Assembly (NCBI GenBank): GCA_963969365.1
Contig: OZ017746.1
Location: forward strand, 2,108,001-2,172,000
Reading direction: 5' to 3'
Source: Asterochloris sp. CNOR1
Taxonomy: Eukaryota > Chlorophyta > Trebouxiophyceae > Trebouxiales > Trebouxiaceae
Length of the DNA: 64,000 nucleotides
The notes beneath the pieces are model-generated. The model did not search any database, was not told where the DNA came from, and worked only from the letters and a program-made list of their open reading frames with translations. This document shows positions 12,001 through 24,400 of the stretch, in pieces (within the stretch, counting starts at the first letter, position 1; each line of letters starts with the position of its first letter). The position numbers and the translations under genes were made by a program.

Positions 12001-14428
12001 GGCAGGCTCTTGCGATGGGCGCCCAGCTGGACCTGAAGGTGAGCCTGTGCGCTGTTGCCCTGCATCATGGCGCTGGGGCCAGGCTGGGCGGTTTGAACGG
12101 TCTCTGGCCTGCAGTGCACGTAACCTCGTCCCTGGTGGGCTCTGCTTCAGGCGCCCCATCAGCAGTAATGTGTGGGGCAGAGGGACTGCTCAGGTCCCAC
12201 AGGACTGCTGCTCAAGGGTGTTCTTCAGCTGTAGTGCTTAGAGCTAAGGCTGCAACCTGTCAGCAGGAGCTGCAGACACCACAGCACCCACCGTTGCAGA
12301 GCCTCAAAGCAAATGCAGGCTTGGTGTTGCACGTTCACCGCCGACAGCATTGCAGCAGTGGCCCTATCACTGGCCCTGGAGGCTGGGTACACCACCCCAC
12401 TCAAGCTCGTTGGTGCTGCCCTCAGCCCTGCCGGCAGGTGTCTCACCTGCCCCCCCCCGGCTGCAGGACTCCTTCCGGCTGGACCCTGAGGATGGGTGTC
12501 ACGAGCTGACGGTGGAGAGCGCGGGGCCCATCTTTGCGGTGGCGGTGCAGTCGGACGTGCCCCTGGACCTGCAGGAGTCCCAGGTCGCCATCCTGTCACG
12601 CTCGCCCCCCGATGCAGCCAACGGGAGCGCCACGCTGGCCACCTACAGGTGTTGCCTCCGGAACAGCCCCGCAGCACCAAGTGGCATTGGCACTTGACAG
12701 CTCAGCGGCTGCAGCCAGATGCCCAGCCAACAAGTGGGAGAAGACATTTAGCCTGCAAGCTTGTCACCGCCATGCAGGGGTTGGCTGTGTGAGGGCTGCA
12801 GGGCGGAGCGCCAAGCACTGCTGTAGGGCTGCCTGTGGGGCCCGTGTGGGGCAGGGTGCCGCCCGGGCCCAGCTGCCTGAGGCCAGGCAGGGGGCGCGCG
12901 GGGCCTGGCTGCAGTGCGGCTGCAGTGGCCTACGCTGTGAGCACCTGCACTGGCTCAGTGCCTCTTTGCAGGCATCCTGTGGCCGGCCAATCTTCTCCGG
13001 ATTGCTCTGCGCGCAGGCCTGAGACAGCCAGCCACCACCATGTCAGAGTGCATCATGTGCGCTGCAGGTGTCAGGAGAGCACCAACCGGGTGGCCATCCG
13101 CATGCGTGTGGTGGAGGGGCAGTATGGCACTGTGCAGGCCTTTGTGGTGCCCCAGACCTCCCCCAACACCTGCCAGGCCGCAGTGCATGCGGTCAAGCCG
13201 CTGTGCATGCACCGGCGGACGGAGGACTCCCTGCAGCAACAGGCGCCCACCACTGAGTTGCGAGTCACAGGTGCAGCCAGGACCAGCGACGAGCTGTGTG
13301 CGATTGGAGACAGGAAGCAGCTGGCTGTTTGAGCAGTCGCCTTCTGTCTGCAAGGGCACACTAGAATCTGGAGCCGATGCCGCTCATGCCTAACGGGGCA
13401 GATGCCTATCAGAGAGAGGGTCGCTGATAGTATGCTCGCACTGGTCCATGTGCCACAGGGAGCCTTAGAGGCTCCCGTGCTGACCTTATCTGCCTGCTGC
13501 AGGCGCATTCAGCATGGCTGACATGCACGGCTGGCTGTTATTCTGCCTGCCTGAGGTTCAAATGCGGCCTCCTAGTGACACAGAGGCCACTCTCGTCTTC
13601 CAGAGTGTGCTGCTCGGGACAGTTCTCACCTGGTAGGCCACTGTTTTGCATGTCGATGCCAGATGTGCTGCCCCTGTGAATACTGGCAGGGCAGCTGCCA
13701 GCCTCATTCAGTTGCAGCCTTGCATGAGTAGACAGCAGGCATTCAGCATAGGCAGCAGCCACTTCACACAGCCATTGCAGCTGTCAGAAGTCGAGTCCCA
13801 GACTGAATAGGCGCCAGCCCATTGTGTGTGCTGCCTGCAGCCAGTACTGGCAAGGAGAGGGCTGCTTTCGCAGCAACAACCTGTCCACCTTGGCCGTCCT
13901 GAGGGGGGTCATTACCAAAGTTGCCACTGCTCAGAAAGTTCGGGTCCAGCTGGCTTTCAGTCTAAATCCACAGGACGTGACCAGCACTGTAGAGCTGATG
14001 TGGCCAAAATTGGAGGCTCAGAGGGATCAGGAGAGGCGTCTGCTCTTGATGGACGCTCTCCAGGTGATGTGATGCTGTCATGCTGCTGCCTTGACCTGTT
14101 CGCAAGATCATTGTGCAGCCAGGAATAAATGCTCACACTAGGCCAGGCCTTGCTGCAGGAGCTGAGAATGCAGGAAGGAGACTGCAGCTTCCTGGCCCCT
14201 GATTTACAAGAAGTCCTGAAAATAACTGAGCAGACCCGCAAACAGGCTCAGCCAAAGCATGACCACCAGCTGCTCAGAACATACACAGGGGTCCTCAAAG
14301 ACCTCTTTGTGGACTGGCAGAGATTCAATGGAGTTGCTTCTGTCAAGCATCGTGTGCTCCAGCTGGACTCACTCCTTCAGAACAGGCACACTACAGCAGA
14401 AAAAGTTGTGCAATTCATCCTTGCCTGA
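9037..14428 (+). CDS. BBS7: BBSome subunit BBS7
   Basis: BBS7 is a core subunit of the BBSome, the coat-like complex that moves membrane proteins in and out of cilia with intraflagellar transport. The start at 9037 gives MELDFVRHDLLQTAATAS. The N-terminal beta-propeller is visible as QKVAVGDTSGVLQCFSLK (about 9250), VLACQDRCVRFLHRS (about 10155), a VGRDDGSVELYGMD exon (about 10975) and ESVSSIQGG (about 11060). A coiled-coil exon, EIADLQLKVDALRQ, lies near 11940. The gamma-adaptin-ear part includes ATYRCQ...VVEGQYGTVQAFVVP near 13110 and MADMHGWLLFCLPEVQ near 13515. The C-terminal platform and helical part ends in KDLFVDWQRF...QFILA, with TGA at 14426-14428. Coverage of the whole human protein order indicates an intact gene. 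It converges on the coiled-coil gene, 306 bp away. Confidence 0.9.
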
Positions 14429-14734
14429 CCAAAGGTGCAAGTTTTGCCGCATGTCAGTGGTGGGCAAGAAGAGCAGGCAGCGTTGGGTACCCAAGCATAC
14501 ATTTCTGCTGCTCACTACTGGTACAGGTCACTGCATGTCCCTGAGCTGGGTTTGTCACCTCCCAGAGTGGACCTGTGACTTTTGAGCCTTGAAGCCTTGG
14601 AGATGGCTGTGTTGCTGTCATCACCACCCTGCCTCCTGCAGCAGGTGAAGGCAACGTCAGAATAGTCCTTCACGTTCATAAAGAAGCCACTTGGCCCTGC
14701 AGTGCTGCCACGATGTCAAGCATGTCCAGTGGCC
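14429..14734. other. Convergent intergenic spacer
   Basis: This lies between two facing stop codons (BBS7 and the coiled-coil gene). It presumably contains both 3' UTRs. I saw no further coding sequence. Confidence 0.5.
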
Positions 14735-17700
14735 TCACCTCCTGCTGTCTGCAGCCTTCAGGTAGCTCTTGCTCTGTGTTGACATGGAGGCAAAGCGGGA
14801 GGTGCGCGCAGTGATGGCAGGCTTGGCAGGGACCTACAGAAGGACACGCACTTCATCACACGGACCATGGCTCTCGCACTGCTGGCTGCCACATTGAGCT
14901 GGTCCGTATCTGAAAGTCTGTCTCACCTTGTGCTGCACTCTGTCGAAGGCCATATTCATTTCAGACAGCTTCATGCGCTTGCATGCCTGGGGCAGCTCCT
15001 TGCCGCCGCCCAGGCCGTCCAGAGCGCTTAGCTCCTGCACAGTACGTGGGTCACTTGAGTGAGGTTCCTGCTTGCAAGCGGTGAAGACCTGAGGCTGCGC
15101 GTGGGGCCAGCAACATGACACCTCAGTCAGCGTTGTCACAGCAGGCTGAGGGAGATGCCCCAGTGCCGCTGCAGTCTCAGAGGCACATCTGCTGGCAGCC
15201 TCACTGCTGCGCGCCTGTGCACAGGCACAGCAGGCAGCCTCTTAGGGCTGCCCTGGAGTCCTTACGGGTAGGCTCAGTGCCGCAACCTGCTCTTGCCCCT
15301 CACGTGCTGCAGAGGCTTGTGGGCCCCTGCTCACAGCCGTGCCCCAGCTGCAGGCCCAATGGCCCACCTGCTCACAGCCCTCATCTGCTCCAGCATCCCT
15401 GTGCTCCAGCTCATCCTGTGTGAAAGGAGGACCCTTGAGGCCCTGCTGGTCACTCTGCTGGTCGGGCTCCTGCTCAAGTTGCTGGCTGCGCAGGGGGCTG
15501 TGCTGCAGTCTGCTCTGGGTCCTGGACGTTGGTGGAGGCATGCCGTTCTGCGCGCGAGCCTGCAGGCACGCTGCATGGTTTGAGAGTGCAGCGCAGGACA
15601 GCAAGTGGCCCAGCAGCCTGAGCAACATGAGAGGCTTGCGGAAACAAACCCAGCAATAGGCTGTGTCTCCATGGGGTCAGCGTCATTTCATCTTAGAGGC
15701 GTCGGCAATCAAAGTTACTGCTGACCCCTGCAGCTGCAGCAAAGCATACCTTGCCGTTGTTGAAGCTCCTGTTCAGCAAACTGTTGTCAGGGTCATCTGG
15801 GCGCTTTGTTGGAGACACCCTCTTGCGATTCAGCACTGTGGCCTGCTTTTGCTTGGGGCAACCTGCAGCCATGCAGCGTTTATGCCACAAAGCACTGGTG
15901 CGCTGTGCCCGGGCTGCTGTCACTGCTGCATACATTACTTCAAAGCATCAAGAGCCTTCTCAACACACATCTCAGGGCTTCACACAGCTAGCTCCCTGTC
16001 CTGACAGAGTAAATGATGATGTCTAGTGATGTGCTAATGTATAACATCATAGCACTTAGGGCTAGTCTGCCACAGGGCACTGCTACATACACAACCACTC
16101 CACAGCTGCTGTCTGGGCTCAGTGACTCACTGATGTTGCCTGCTGCCGTGCTGGTGATGTGTGCCAGAGCCGCCTCCTTCTCAGCAAGCTGGGCTTCCAG
16201 CGCATCCATCATCTGGCGCTGCTTCTCAAGCTGCGTCTTGCCTGCTCCTGCCTCGATGTTTGCCTGCCTCAAGTGATTGCGAAGCTGACTGATGGTGGCA
16301 GCATCGCTCTGCAGGTGCAGTCAGCATTGGCTTCAGTCACAGATGCTGACACTGTCATTGGCTGCAAACAGCCAGTGGCAACAGCAGCTTCTCGGCACTC
16401 AGCCAGACTAGACACTTGGGTGACTCCTACCTGCATGCTGGCCTTGTCATCTGGCTGCACCCAGCCTGAATCTTGGCAGCAGCGGCCCTGCAGCAGGCAG
16501 CCTCACCTGCTTCTGCCTCTCCATGGCATCACCCTGACTGCTGTGTGCAGCCTGCAGCTCTTTGTGCTCTCCTCGCTCCATCTCAAGCATGGCCTCTGCA
16601 GCTGACAGCCTGTGCTGCACGTCATGCAAGTTGGCATCCTTGCGCTCCATCAGGGACTTCTGACGCTGCATCTCCTTGGCATGCTGATCTGCCTTGTCTG
16701 AGATGGTGCGTTCCAGCAGTGCCTGCACCGAAAGCAGACAAATGACAACTAGCAAGTGACAGGCGTGGCTGAAGCAATGTCTTGATCTGCCTGCTCCGAA
16801 TGCCGGCCACACTGTTGATGGTGCTGGCCAAGGCTGGACGATATTCTGGAGCGTTGGTTCAGCAAGGATGCTGCAGCAGCTGCAGGGCAGGCAGCAGCAG
16901 GCAGGCCATAGGCGGCCCCAGCCTTTAAAGTGAGGCTTGGCGGGCAGCACTGTTAGTGGCCAAGTCTGCAGGGAAGGTGGGCGCTGCTGAGAACCATGAG
17001 TCAATAGCACATCTTGTGGCACCCAGCATCCCCACCTAATACTATGCTGGGAGGACGGCACGGCCACTGGTGGCTGCTGCACAGGGGCATACCTTGGCAT
17101 GTTCGCTTTTTTGGAGGGCTGCAGCATGCTCTGCCTTGACATTATCAAGCTGAGCTTGTGCAGCCTTGGCTGCAGAGCGCTCCTTCTGTAGCTCCTCCTT
17201 GTGAGTGGCTGCCAGGCCCTCGCCCTCCTTGGTGACCTTGCCAATGTCTGCCTCCAGCGCCCCAATCTTGTCGTTAAGCTGCACAGCACGCTCTGGGCTG
17301 ATGTCAAAGTCTGCACAGGGTTCCTCTGCTGGCACAATATGCTGCTGTGCAGGGAAATGGATGTAGATGTCGATTATGGCTCTTGTAGCCCCTTGTGCAC
17401 ACGGGGCTACACACGGGGCTATATGCAGGCCTGGTTGTTTTTGGTGGGATGTGCAGAGAATGCCTAGGCTGGTGTGGCAGAGTGCTGCCAGGTGCAGCAG
17501 CAAAGGTGGCTTAGGAAGTTCACTAATAGGGCAGGAGAGACAGCTGCTACGCCTGCCATGGCCGACCTGCTGCACCCTCCTGGAAGCATCCGTCTTTGCC
17601 TGTTTATCATGCTCCTGCAGCTGCTTCTCAAAGCCACGGGTGAGCTCCACTATCTCCCTCTCCTTGGCATCTTTGGCCTCCTTCTTGCTGGCTGACAGCT

Positions 17701-20700
17701 CAGCCTTCAGGTCACATGTCTCTGCTGTCAGCTTGCTGATGCGTGCAGCATCCTCTTCCTGCATGCAGGATGGTATGTCAGCAGGCAATGACTGGATCTG
17801 TCAGATGATTGGTGGAGCTTTGCTTGAAGAGGGATCTGGAGGACATGTGCTCCCTGCTTGCACTTGCATTCGGTGCTCCAAGTACATTCTGCCGTCGTGC
17901 ACAGCTCAGAAAGGCTGGAAGAGCCAGCACATTCGGAGCCAACGCAATGGCACAGGCATGCTGATGTAGGGCTGCAGCGGTCTAATATCAGAAGGTGCTG
18001 GCAATAACAGAGCTGGCAGATGCAAGTCAAGCAAGGCTTACCAGCTGCCTCATGGCCAGGTTGCCAGCGTTAGCGACGTCAGCTTTCAGAAGCTCAATCT
18101 CAGCACAGCGGTTGCTCAGCTCTCCCTCTGTCTTGGCTGCTCTGCCACAGAGCTCGTCATACTGCTGTTTTAGCTCAACCTGCAGGCAACAGAGGGCATT
18201 TTGCTGGGCCTGGAGATCAAAAGGGACTGCGAGGTGGCAAGAATTCCAGTGCTGCTGTTGGTTGCCCTGCGTGCTGCATGCCCTTGCTGTTGCTGGCGCC
18301 GTAGAGGAAGGGTACCACAATGTTGGCACCTTGTGACAAGTGCCAGATGCGGATGCATGACTTTGAAGGGATTTGAACCCACCTGGACCGCCTGCTCAGA
18401 AGTCAGGGCATTGGTTGCCTGCTGCAAATCAGCTTTGACACTGGAAAGATTGCCCTGTGTCTCCTGCAGCTGGTTCTGCACAGCAGACAGGCTGCCCTCC
18501 AGCTTGCCCGCGTCAACCGCCGAGCGCTGCAGTTCTGCAACCTGCCTCTCAACTTTCATATTGGCTTCCTGCACTCAGCACAGACTGCACATACATGCAG
18601 CACGATGCCAGGGAGAAGCAGACTATGGGCATGAAGACGCAACAAGCGGAATGTGCAGATGCAGGGATGACCAAGCAGGCACATGCAGTGCCCATGCACA
18701 ATGCTGAAAGTGCGTGCAGGCAGGTCCATGCAGGGACACCCAAGCTCAAGGCTGCTAGACCTCATACCTCAACTCTTTGCCGTAGCCGACCATTTTCTGC
18801 CTCTTTCTCTGAGATAGTGGCCATGGCTGCTGCCAGGGTGGTGTCTGCTTCTTTGATGCTTGCCTCAAGCTTAAACACCTGCGGGTGATGCAGGCATGTC
18901 ACTAGGCACCAGACACCACACGATGCTGGCTCACAGCAATGATTGCCTGCAGCACAATTTCACATGGCGACACACCTGTTTGGCAGACGCCGCCTGAGCT
19001 GCTGCCAGGCTGTCCTCAGTTAGCAACAACCTGGCTGCGCCACCCTCAATCTCCTTATGGAGGCCAGCAATTGTTGCACAGGCCTCGACAGTCCGGCATT
19101 GCAGCTCGCTGACATGTCCCTTCGCAGACACAAGTTCGTTCTCCTTCTCCAGCAGCCTAGCCCTGACTGCCTCATGTTCCTGCATAGCACAGTGTACTTG
19201 AGCTTCCAGGAGCACCATGTTATCCTCAGGGAGTGAAGCCTTTGCCTGTTCTGCTACCACTGCAGGGCAAGCCTTCAGCAGCTGGTCTTTAGGAATAAAG
19301 TGCAGCTGCAGGACTGCAAGCCTGCACACCATGCAGCCTGCTCAATGCAACATCCCAAGGTTGACGAGGTGAGGCCACACCACATGCCTTCTGGGCGTTC
19401 TCAAATTTGCTGGCAGCATTCTTCAGGCCAGAGCTCAGTTGTCCATTGGTAGCAGCAGCCTTTTGTAGCTCAGCCTTGGTATTTGTGAGCTCCTCGCTAC
19501 GCCTGGCAAGCTGCTGGTTCAGAATGGCGCAGTCATCCTCCTGCAGGCAGCATGGCATGTCAGGGCAAAGCTCAAATGCACTAGCTGGGCAGCATGCCCG
19601 TGCCTCTGGACAGGGGTCTGCACCTTTGCGCAGAGGGCCCTGGCAGCATCCTCCTGTCGCTTCTCAGCCTCTTGCTGCAGTAGCCTGACATTGTGCAAGG
19701 CTGCATCAAGGTCCCCTTGCAGTCTCCTACCCCTATCCTGCACTGCAGCCACAAAGAAAGCACGTCATGATGGCATTGAGGAAAGAGCCTGTACTAGGTG
19801 CTCAAGTGTTGGCAACCTGCCCACGAGCCGCGTGCAGGCTGCCGGCATGGGTGTCACCATTGCAGCAGGAGTAGGAAAAGGCGAGCAGTGCTGCCCTCCT
19901 GCCGTTCTGCTTCTGCATGAACGCACCAGAGTGTCAGCAGCCTAACAATCTAGGCAGCAGTCACCTTGATGCAACTCCTGCACGGCAGCTCCCTCTGCCC
20001 TCATAGCATCTTCAGCTCTTTTTCTGATGCTGTCTACCTCTGCTTGGCTCTGTGCAATTCTGGCATCGATGGCCTGCACATCACCAATCATCTCGATTTA
20101 GAATCGCAGCACATCTCTCGTGGCTTTGCTGACGGCACACGTTCAAATGCCCAGCACAGGCCCTGAAATGCACATGAAGGTGCATGGCAGCTGTTCCACC
20201 TGAATGATGCTGTCAAGGTTGCTGATCGTCCCCTTGCCCTCGCGTGTCACTGCACAGCGTGTGCAGTGTCTTGACAAGCTCTGCAGTGGAGCGGGTGCAG
20301 GAAGCTGGACATCCAGAGCACCCTTGCCTGCATTCAGCTTCTTCTCATAGGTGGTGGCAGCGTACATGGCAATCTCCAGCTGGTCGCTCAGCCTGCTACT
20401 CTGGGCAAGGAGTTCATCATTCCGCCTCAGCACTGCAGGGAATACAGCAGCTCTCAGCATCCTGCTGACATGCAGCCCAAGTTGCATCAAGACGCAGTGG
20501 TCGGCAGTTCACATCCTGCTGGCATGTCGTTGAGGTTGCTCGTAAACGCTGGGCACCAAGAAGCAGCTCTGAATCCTCTGCAGCAGTGCAGCAGAGGCCA
20601 TGGCATGGGCTGACTGCACCTGTCTGCAGCTTTGTCTGCAACTCTGCCCTCCGGCGCTGCTCAGAGTTGAGGGCCTTCAGGTGCTCATCCAGTTCTGCCT

Positions 20701-21054
20701 CAACACGGTGCTGCTCTTGCTTCTGCAGGCCAAAGGTAAAATGAATGTGTGCCCTTACAGGGTCGGATCTCCATGCTGCCAGGAAGGGCTTTGCATGTGC
20801 CTGAAGCACGAAGCACCCTCCTGTGCTACTGCAGATGCAGGCTCTGGCCACTCACTGCAGCTCTGCTATTGCTATGCAGCGCTCACTGCTTTCTTAATGG
20901 CAGCAGCAGAGCTCTTCTGGTCCTCCAGCAGCCTATTGGCGCTGGCCTTGAGACTGGCCAGCACATTGCTGCCCATGCTGCCAGTGCATAGGGCGCTGCT
21001 GGGATTGGCCGCCTGCCATGCCATTGGCTGGGCAAGTGCTACTGCCTGAGCCAT
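14735..21054 (-). CDS. Long coiled-coil protein, candidate synaptonemal complex ZYP1
   Basis: At least ten exons encode continuous heptad-type coiled coil. Examples are SLKASANRLLEDQKSSAA near 20930, KVERQVAELQRSAVDAGK near 18530, KQQYDELCGRAAKTEGEL near 18140 and EKQRQMMDALEAQLAEKE near 16200. The N-terminus (start 21054) is a short low-complexity head followed by NVLASLKASANRLLEDQ, which resembles the region before the coiled coil of plant ZYP1. The C-terminus is basic and non-coiled: KRVSPTKRPDDPDNSLLN near 15800, CKRMKLSEMNMAFDRVQH near 14970, and a last exon PAKPAITARTSRFASMST ending at 14735. A head, long coil and basic tail is the layout of SYCP1/ZYP1 transverse filaments. Coiled coils mimic each other easily, so a kinesin-like, centrosomal or Golgi protein remains possible. 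Several intermediate exons are uncertain. Confidence 0.55.
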
Positions 21055-21480
21055 ACTGCACCTGCATTTAGGCGCATCAGGGTCACCACTGCAGCAAGCT
21101 CACAGCTCTTTGATGAGTTTTGAGTATAGATGTAAGGCAGTCAAGGTGCCTATGAGCTGAAGTGGCACATAAGATTCACATCAGGGCCAGGTCCCGGTGG
21201 GGCTCTCACCCGTCCAGTCAAAGAGATTTCTGAATGCAGTGCTGCTTCAGGACAGCACGATTGTCTGGTGTCGTTGCATCGATGACGTTGAAAGCGCACA
21301 ATTATCTTGAGGCGGGAAAAGTTTTGAAAGTACCGTGCTCAAATTCTTTGTGCCCCCCGGACTTTGCAGGCTCTCCGCCTGTTCTCTCCCCTGTAGGATT
21401 AACCGGTTGTCATTGACGGGCATGTCAGCACCTGTGAACTGTACACTGATCTGAGGAAATCTGGCTGATGGCTGGGGCTG
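21055..21480. other. Intergenic gap, no gene seen
   Basis: This is the spacer between the start of the coiled-coil gene and the Ku80 stop, both on the minus strand. It must hold the coiled-coil gene's promoter and the Ku80 3' UTR. No supported coding sequence was found. Confidence 0.5.
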
Positions 21481-24400
21481 CTATTCCATGTCCTCAAACT
21501 CGTCATTGTCTATGGCAGCAGGTGGAGCCTCCTCTTTCTGCACAGCAAACTAGGCCACTCAGACAGCACAGCACTTCACGTCTAGTAAGGCTTGCATGAG
21601 CACTCCATGCTGACTTGGAAAGGCCGCACCAAGCGCGGAATGCAACAGTCTGACAGGCAGCCTGGAACAGCTTTGGGCCAATGCCTTGTTTGCCTGTGTC
21701 TGGCACTGCAATGCGGCTACCTTGGCAATATCAAGACGCTGCTGCAGCCAGCACTGAGCTTCCTCCTTGCTGATTCCGGCGCCCTCTGCCTCCTCCTCTG
21801 CCAGAAGCGTGATGCCCTTGCTGACCACTCCCTGCCAGAAGTCGCTGTGGCCGCTGTCAAGCTCACGGTTCTGGGCGAGATCCCCCAGGAAGGTGTTGAA
21901 AACATCCCCCTGACCCGCATGCTCCTCGCAGGCCCCCCGCAGCACTGTCAGGCAGTCCAGTGGCTTGTCATACCTGCACCAGGGAGATGGGCAATAGGCT
22001 GACAAGGCATGAGACTCTTGAGGTAGCTCTGCTTCACGTGATAAGCACAGCTGCCAAGACGACAGATATTGCAGCAGCAGTCAAATGCCAGGGCTGGACA
22101 AGCAAAGCGCACCCTTAAGATGCACCCTCGCACTGCACCCACACTCAAAAATCTGCGTTGGTCTGACCTGTCTGCTTACCGGCCCATGCTGGTAGCCAGC
22201 AGGCGCAGAATGCAGCCCATCATGCCCTGGACAGCCTGCGCCACCTGGCCACCCTCCAGGACCTGCTTGAAGTCAGCAACTGGGTCAGCTGTAGACACCT
22301 GCAGCGGCAGCGCTGAGTTGTCAGGGATGTATTTCCTGTCAGGCCTGACACAACAGCTGCTGCAAATTGCTGCAAATTGCTGCAAATTTTTTGCAGGTGA
22401 ATTTCTGCTCTGAATCTTGGGATGTCAGAGCTCAACCTGGGCGCATTCTTCATCTTTCTTGGGCACACACCTGCGTGACCTGAGTCATAGCTGCATCAGC
22501 AGCCAGCTCGCCTTCCTGCAGCAGCTGCACTCCATTTGTGCCTGCTTCTGGCACCTCCTCCTCTGTCTTGGCCTGCAGCAAACCAAAGTCAGGTGGTTGC
22601 CAGGATTTCTCACCTGACTCTGGTGGGTGAGCCAGCATGACTGGCGCTGCTGGATGCAGGGCGGCCAAGCCTGGACTGCACCTTGCTGGCTGCAGCCTGA
22701 CAACATTGAGCACTTGGGCTTGCTCACCTTGGGAATATGGGTGGGAAACATCGTGGACATCGCCTTCAGCAGGGCGTCTGCCTCCTTGTTCACTTTGGGC
22801 TCTGCCAGCAGGCGCACCAGCCTGTCCTTCACGGCATTGGGAACCTCCTCGTCACTGTTGACAGCCTTGTCTGCCATGAAGCTGATGAAGCGGCTCAGAA
22901 TGGGGTTAGCTGTGGTGTCTGGCTGCAGCAGCTCTTGGCCACCTGCAGTGCAGGTAATTTGTTGATTGAAGCATGTACAGACTTACTCCCCCAGAAGCTA
23001 TCAAGAAGGACATAGTGCGCATTAGCCTAGCATTGCACAGGCAGCTATGCAGTGTTGCTGGCCACCCTCGTTTGCACCAGCATGAGGCCTGTGCAGCAGC
23101 GCTTCAGCGTTGCGAGGGAGGCACGTAGCAGCGATGAATTTAGTTTGTGCAGCAGGGCAGCAGCAAAGGCAGCTGGCAAGTTTAGTAGGCTTCTTCAAGC
23201 AGAGTCAGTGCAACCCTGGCTGGTGCCAAGCCTGACCTGATGCGAGGTCCATAGAGTCGACCAGCGCCTGCATGTGGGCCACCTGCTGCTGACTGGGACA
23301 CAGGGGGCTGTCCTGAAAGCTTTTGAAGCTGAAATTGCGCACATCTTCTGCAGGGCAGCAAGAACAGCTTCTTGCTGCAATTTATGGCGCTGGTTGTTTT
23401 GCTGATCGATGGTGAGGCCCACCTGCCAATTGTGATGGGCGGCACCACACCAGCTTTTTTCAATCAGCTGAGGTGCTCAACTAAGTTGAAGGCAGGTTGC
23501 AAAGGCAGCGTGGTTGCCTACCAGACCTTGCAACAGCTCAGTGTGATGCTGACACTCTTCCTGCAAAGCGTGAGGCACAAGAGCGCAATCCTCAACAGGC
23601 CACTCCACCTTGGAAGGGCAGGTCATTGAGCAGGAGGCAGTCTGGATATCCGTCTGATCCCAACCAGGGCGAGGCGCAGTGCAGGTCCACCCCAAATTGA
23701 CGATCATTGCAGCTGAACACGCTCCTGATAAGGGCCACCTGCCCTTTGTCTGCCAGCGCACGCACAATGGCCGACATGATCAGCCTGGACTGCTGGTCAT
23801 CCTTATTGGGCACCAGCATCCAGACGTCCTGCAGATATCAGTGGAATGAACTGGCAGCTGGTCGTCCTTGTTGGAAAGCAGCATCCAGAGGTGCAGGCTG
23901 CAGCGGTGTGGCAGTCGTCGTCGCAACTAAGCAAACAATAGCAGCAGGGAAAGCATCGGCTCACATGCATGAAGCAGTGGCGTGGAACTTGGTCCTGAGC
24001 CACTGTCCCTATCAGCTGCATGCCTGCAGAAGGCTTGTATTGCATTTCAAGCTCGTCCTCCTTACTTATTGGCACTAGCTGCCTCCCATACTGCATGGCA
24101 GGAAGCAGTGGCGCATGAGGGGCCAGGGGCCTTATTCATTACAAGGCACATGTTTTGGAGCAGCCTCAGCTGAAGGCAGCACTGAGGCATCGTGTGGGCA
24201 GGAGTCGTCCAGTGGCAGGCCATTTCGGCAGGTTGGAGGCCACCTGGTTGTACACAGCACTGCGCTGCTGTGCACTGTCCTGCAGGGCCACGATTGCGAT
24301 TGAGAAACTGACAGCCGGCTGTCAGAAGCAGGACCGCACCGAGACAGACAGCGTCAGCCCTGTGTGTGTGCACACCCTGCAGGCCTTCCATGCCTGAGAT

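Noticed and set aside
18340-18420. tRNA-like T-arm (GGGTTCAAATCC on minus)
   Set aside because: It lies at an exon-intron border of the coiled-coil gene and no matching acceptor stem, D-arm or anticodon arm can be folded around it.
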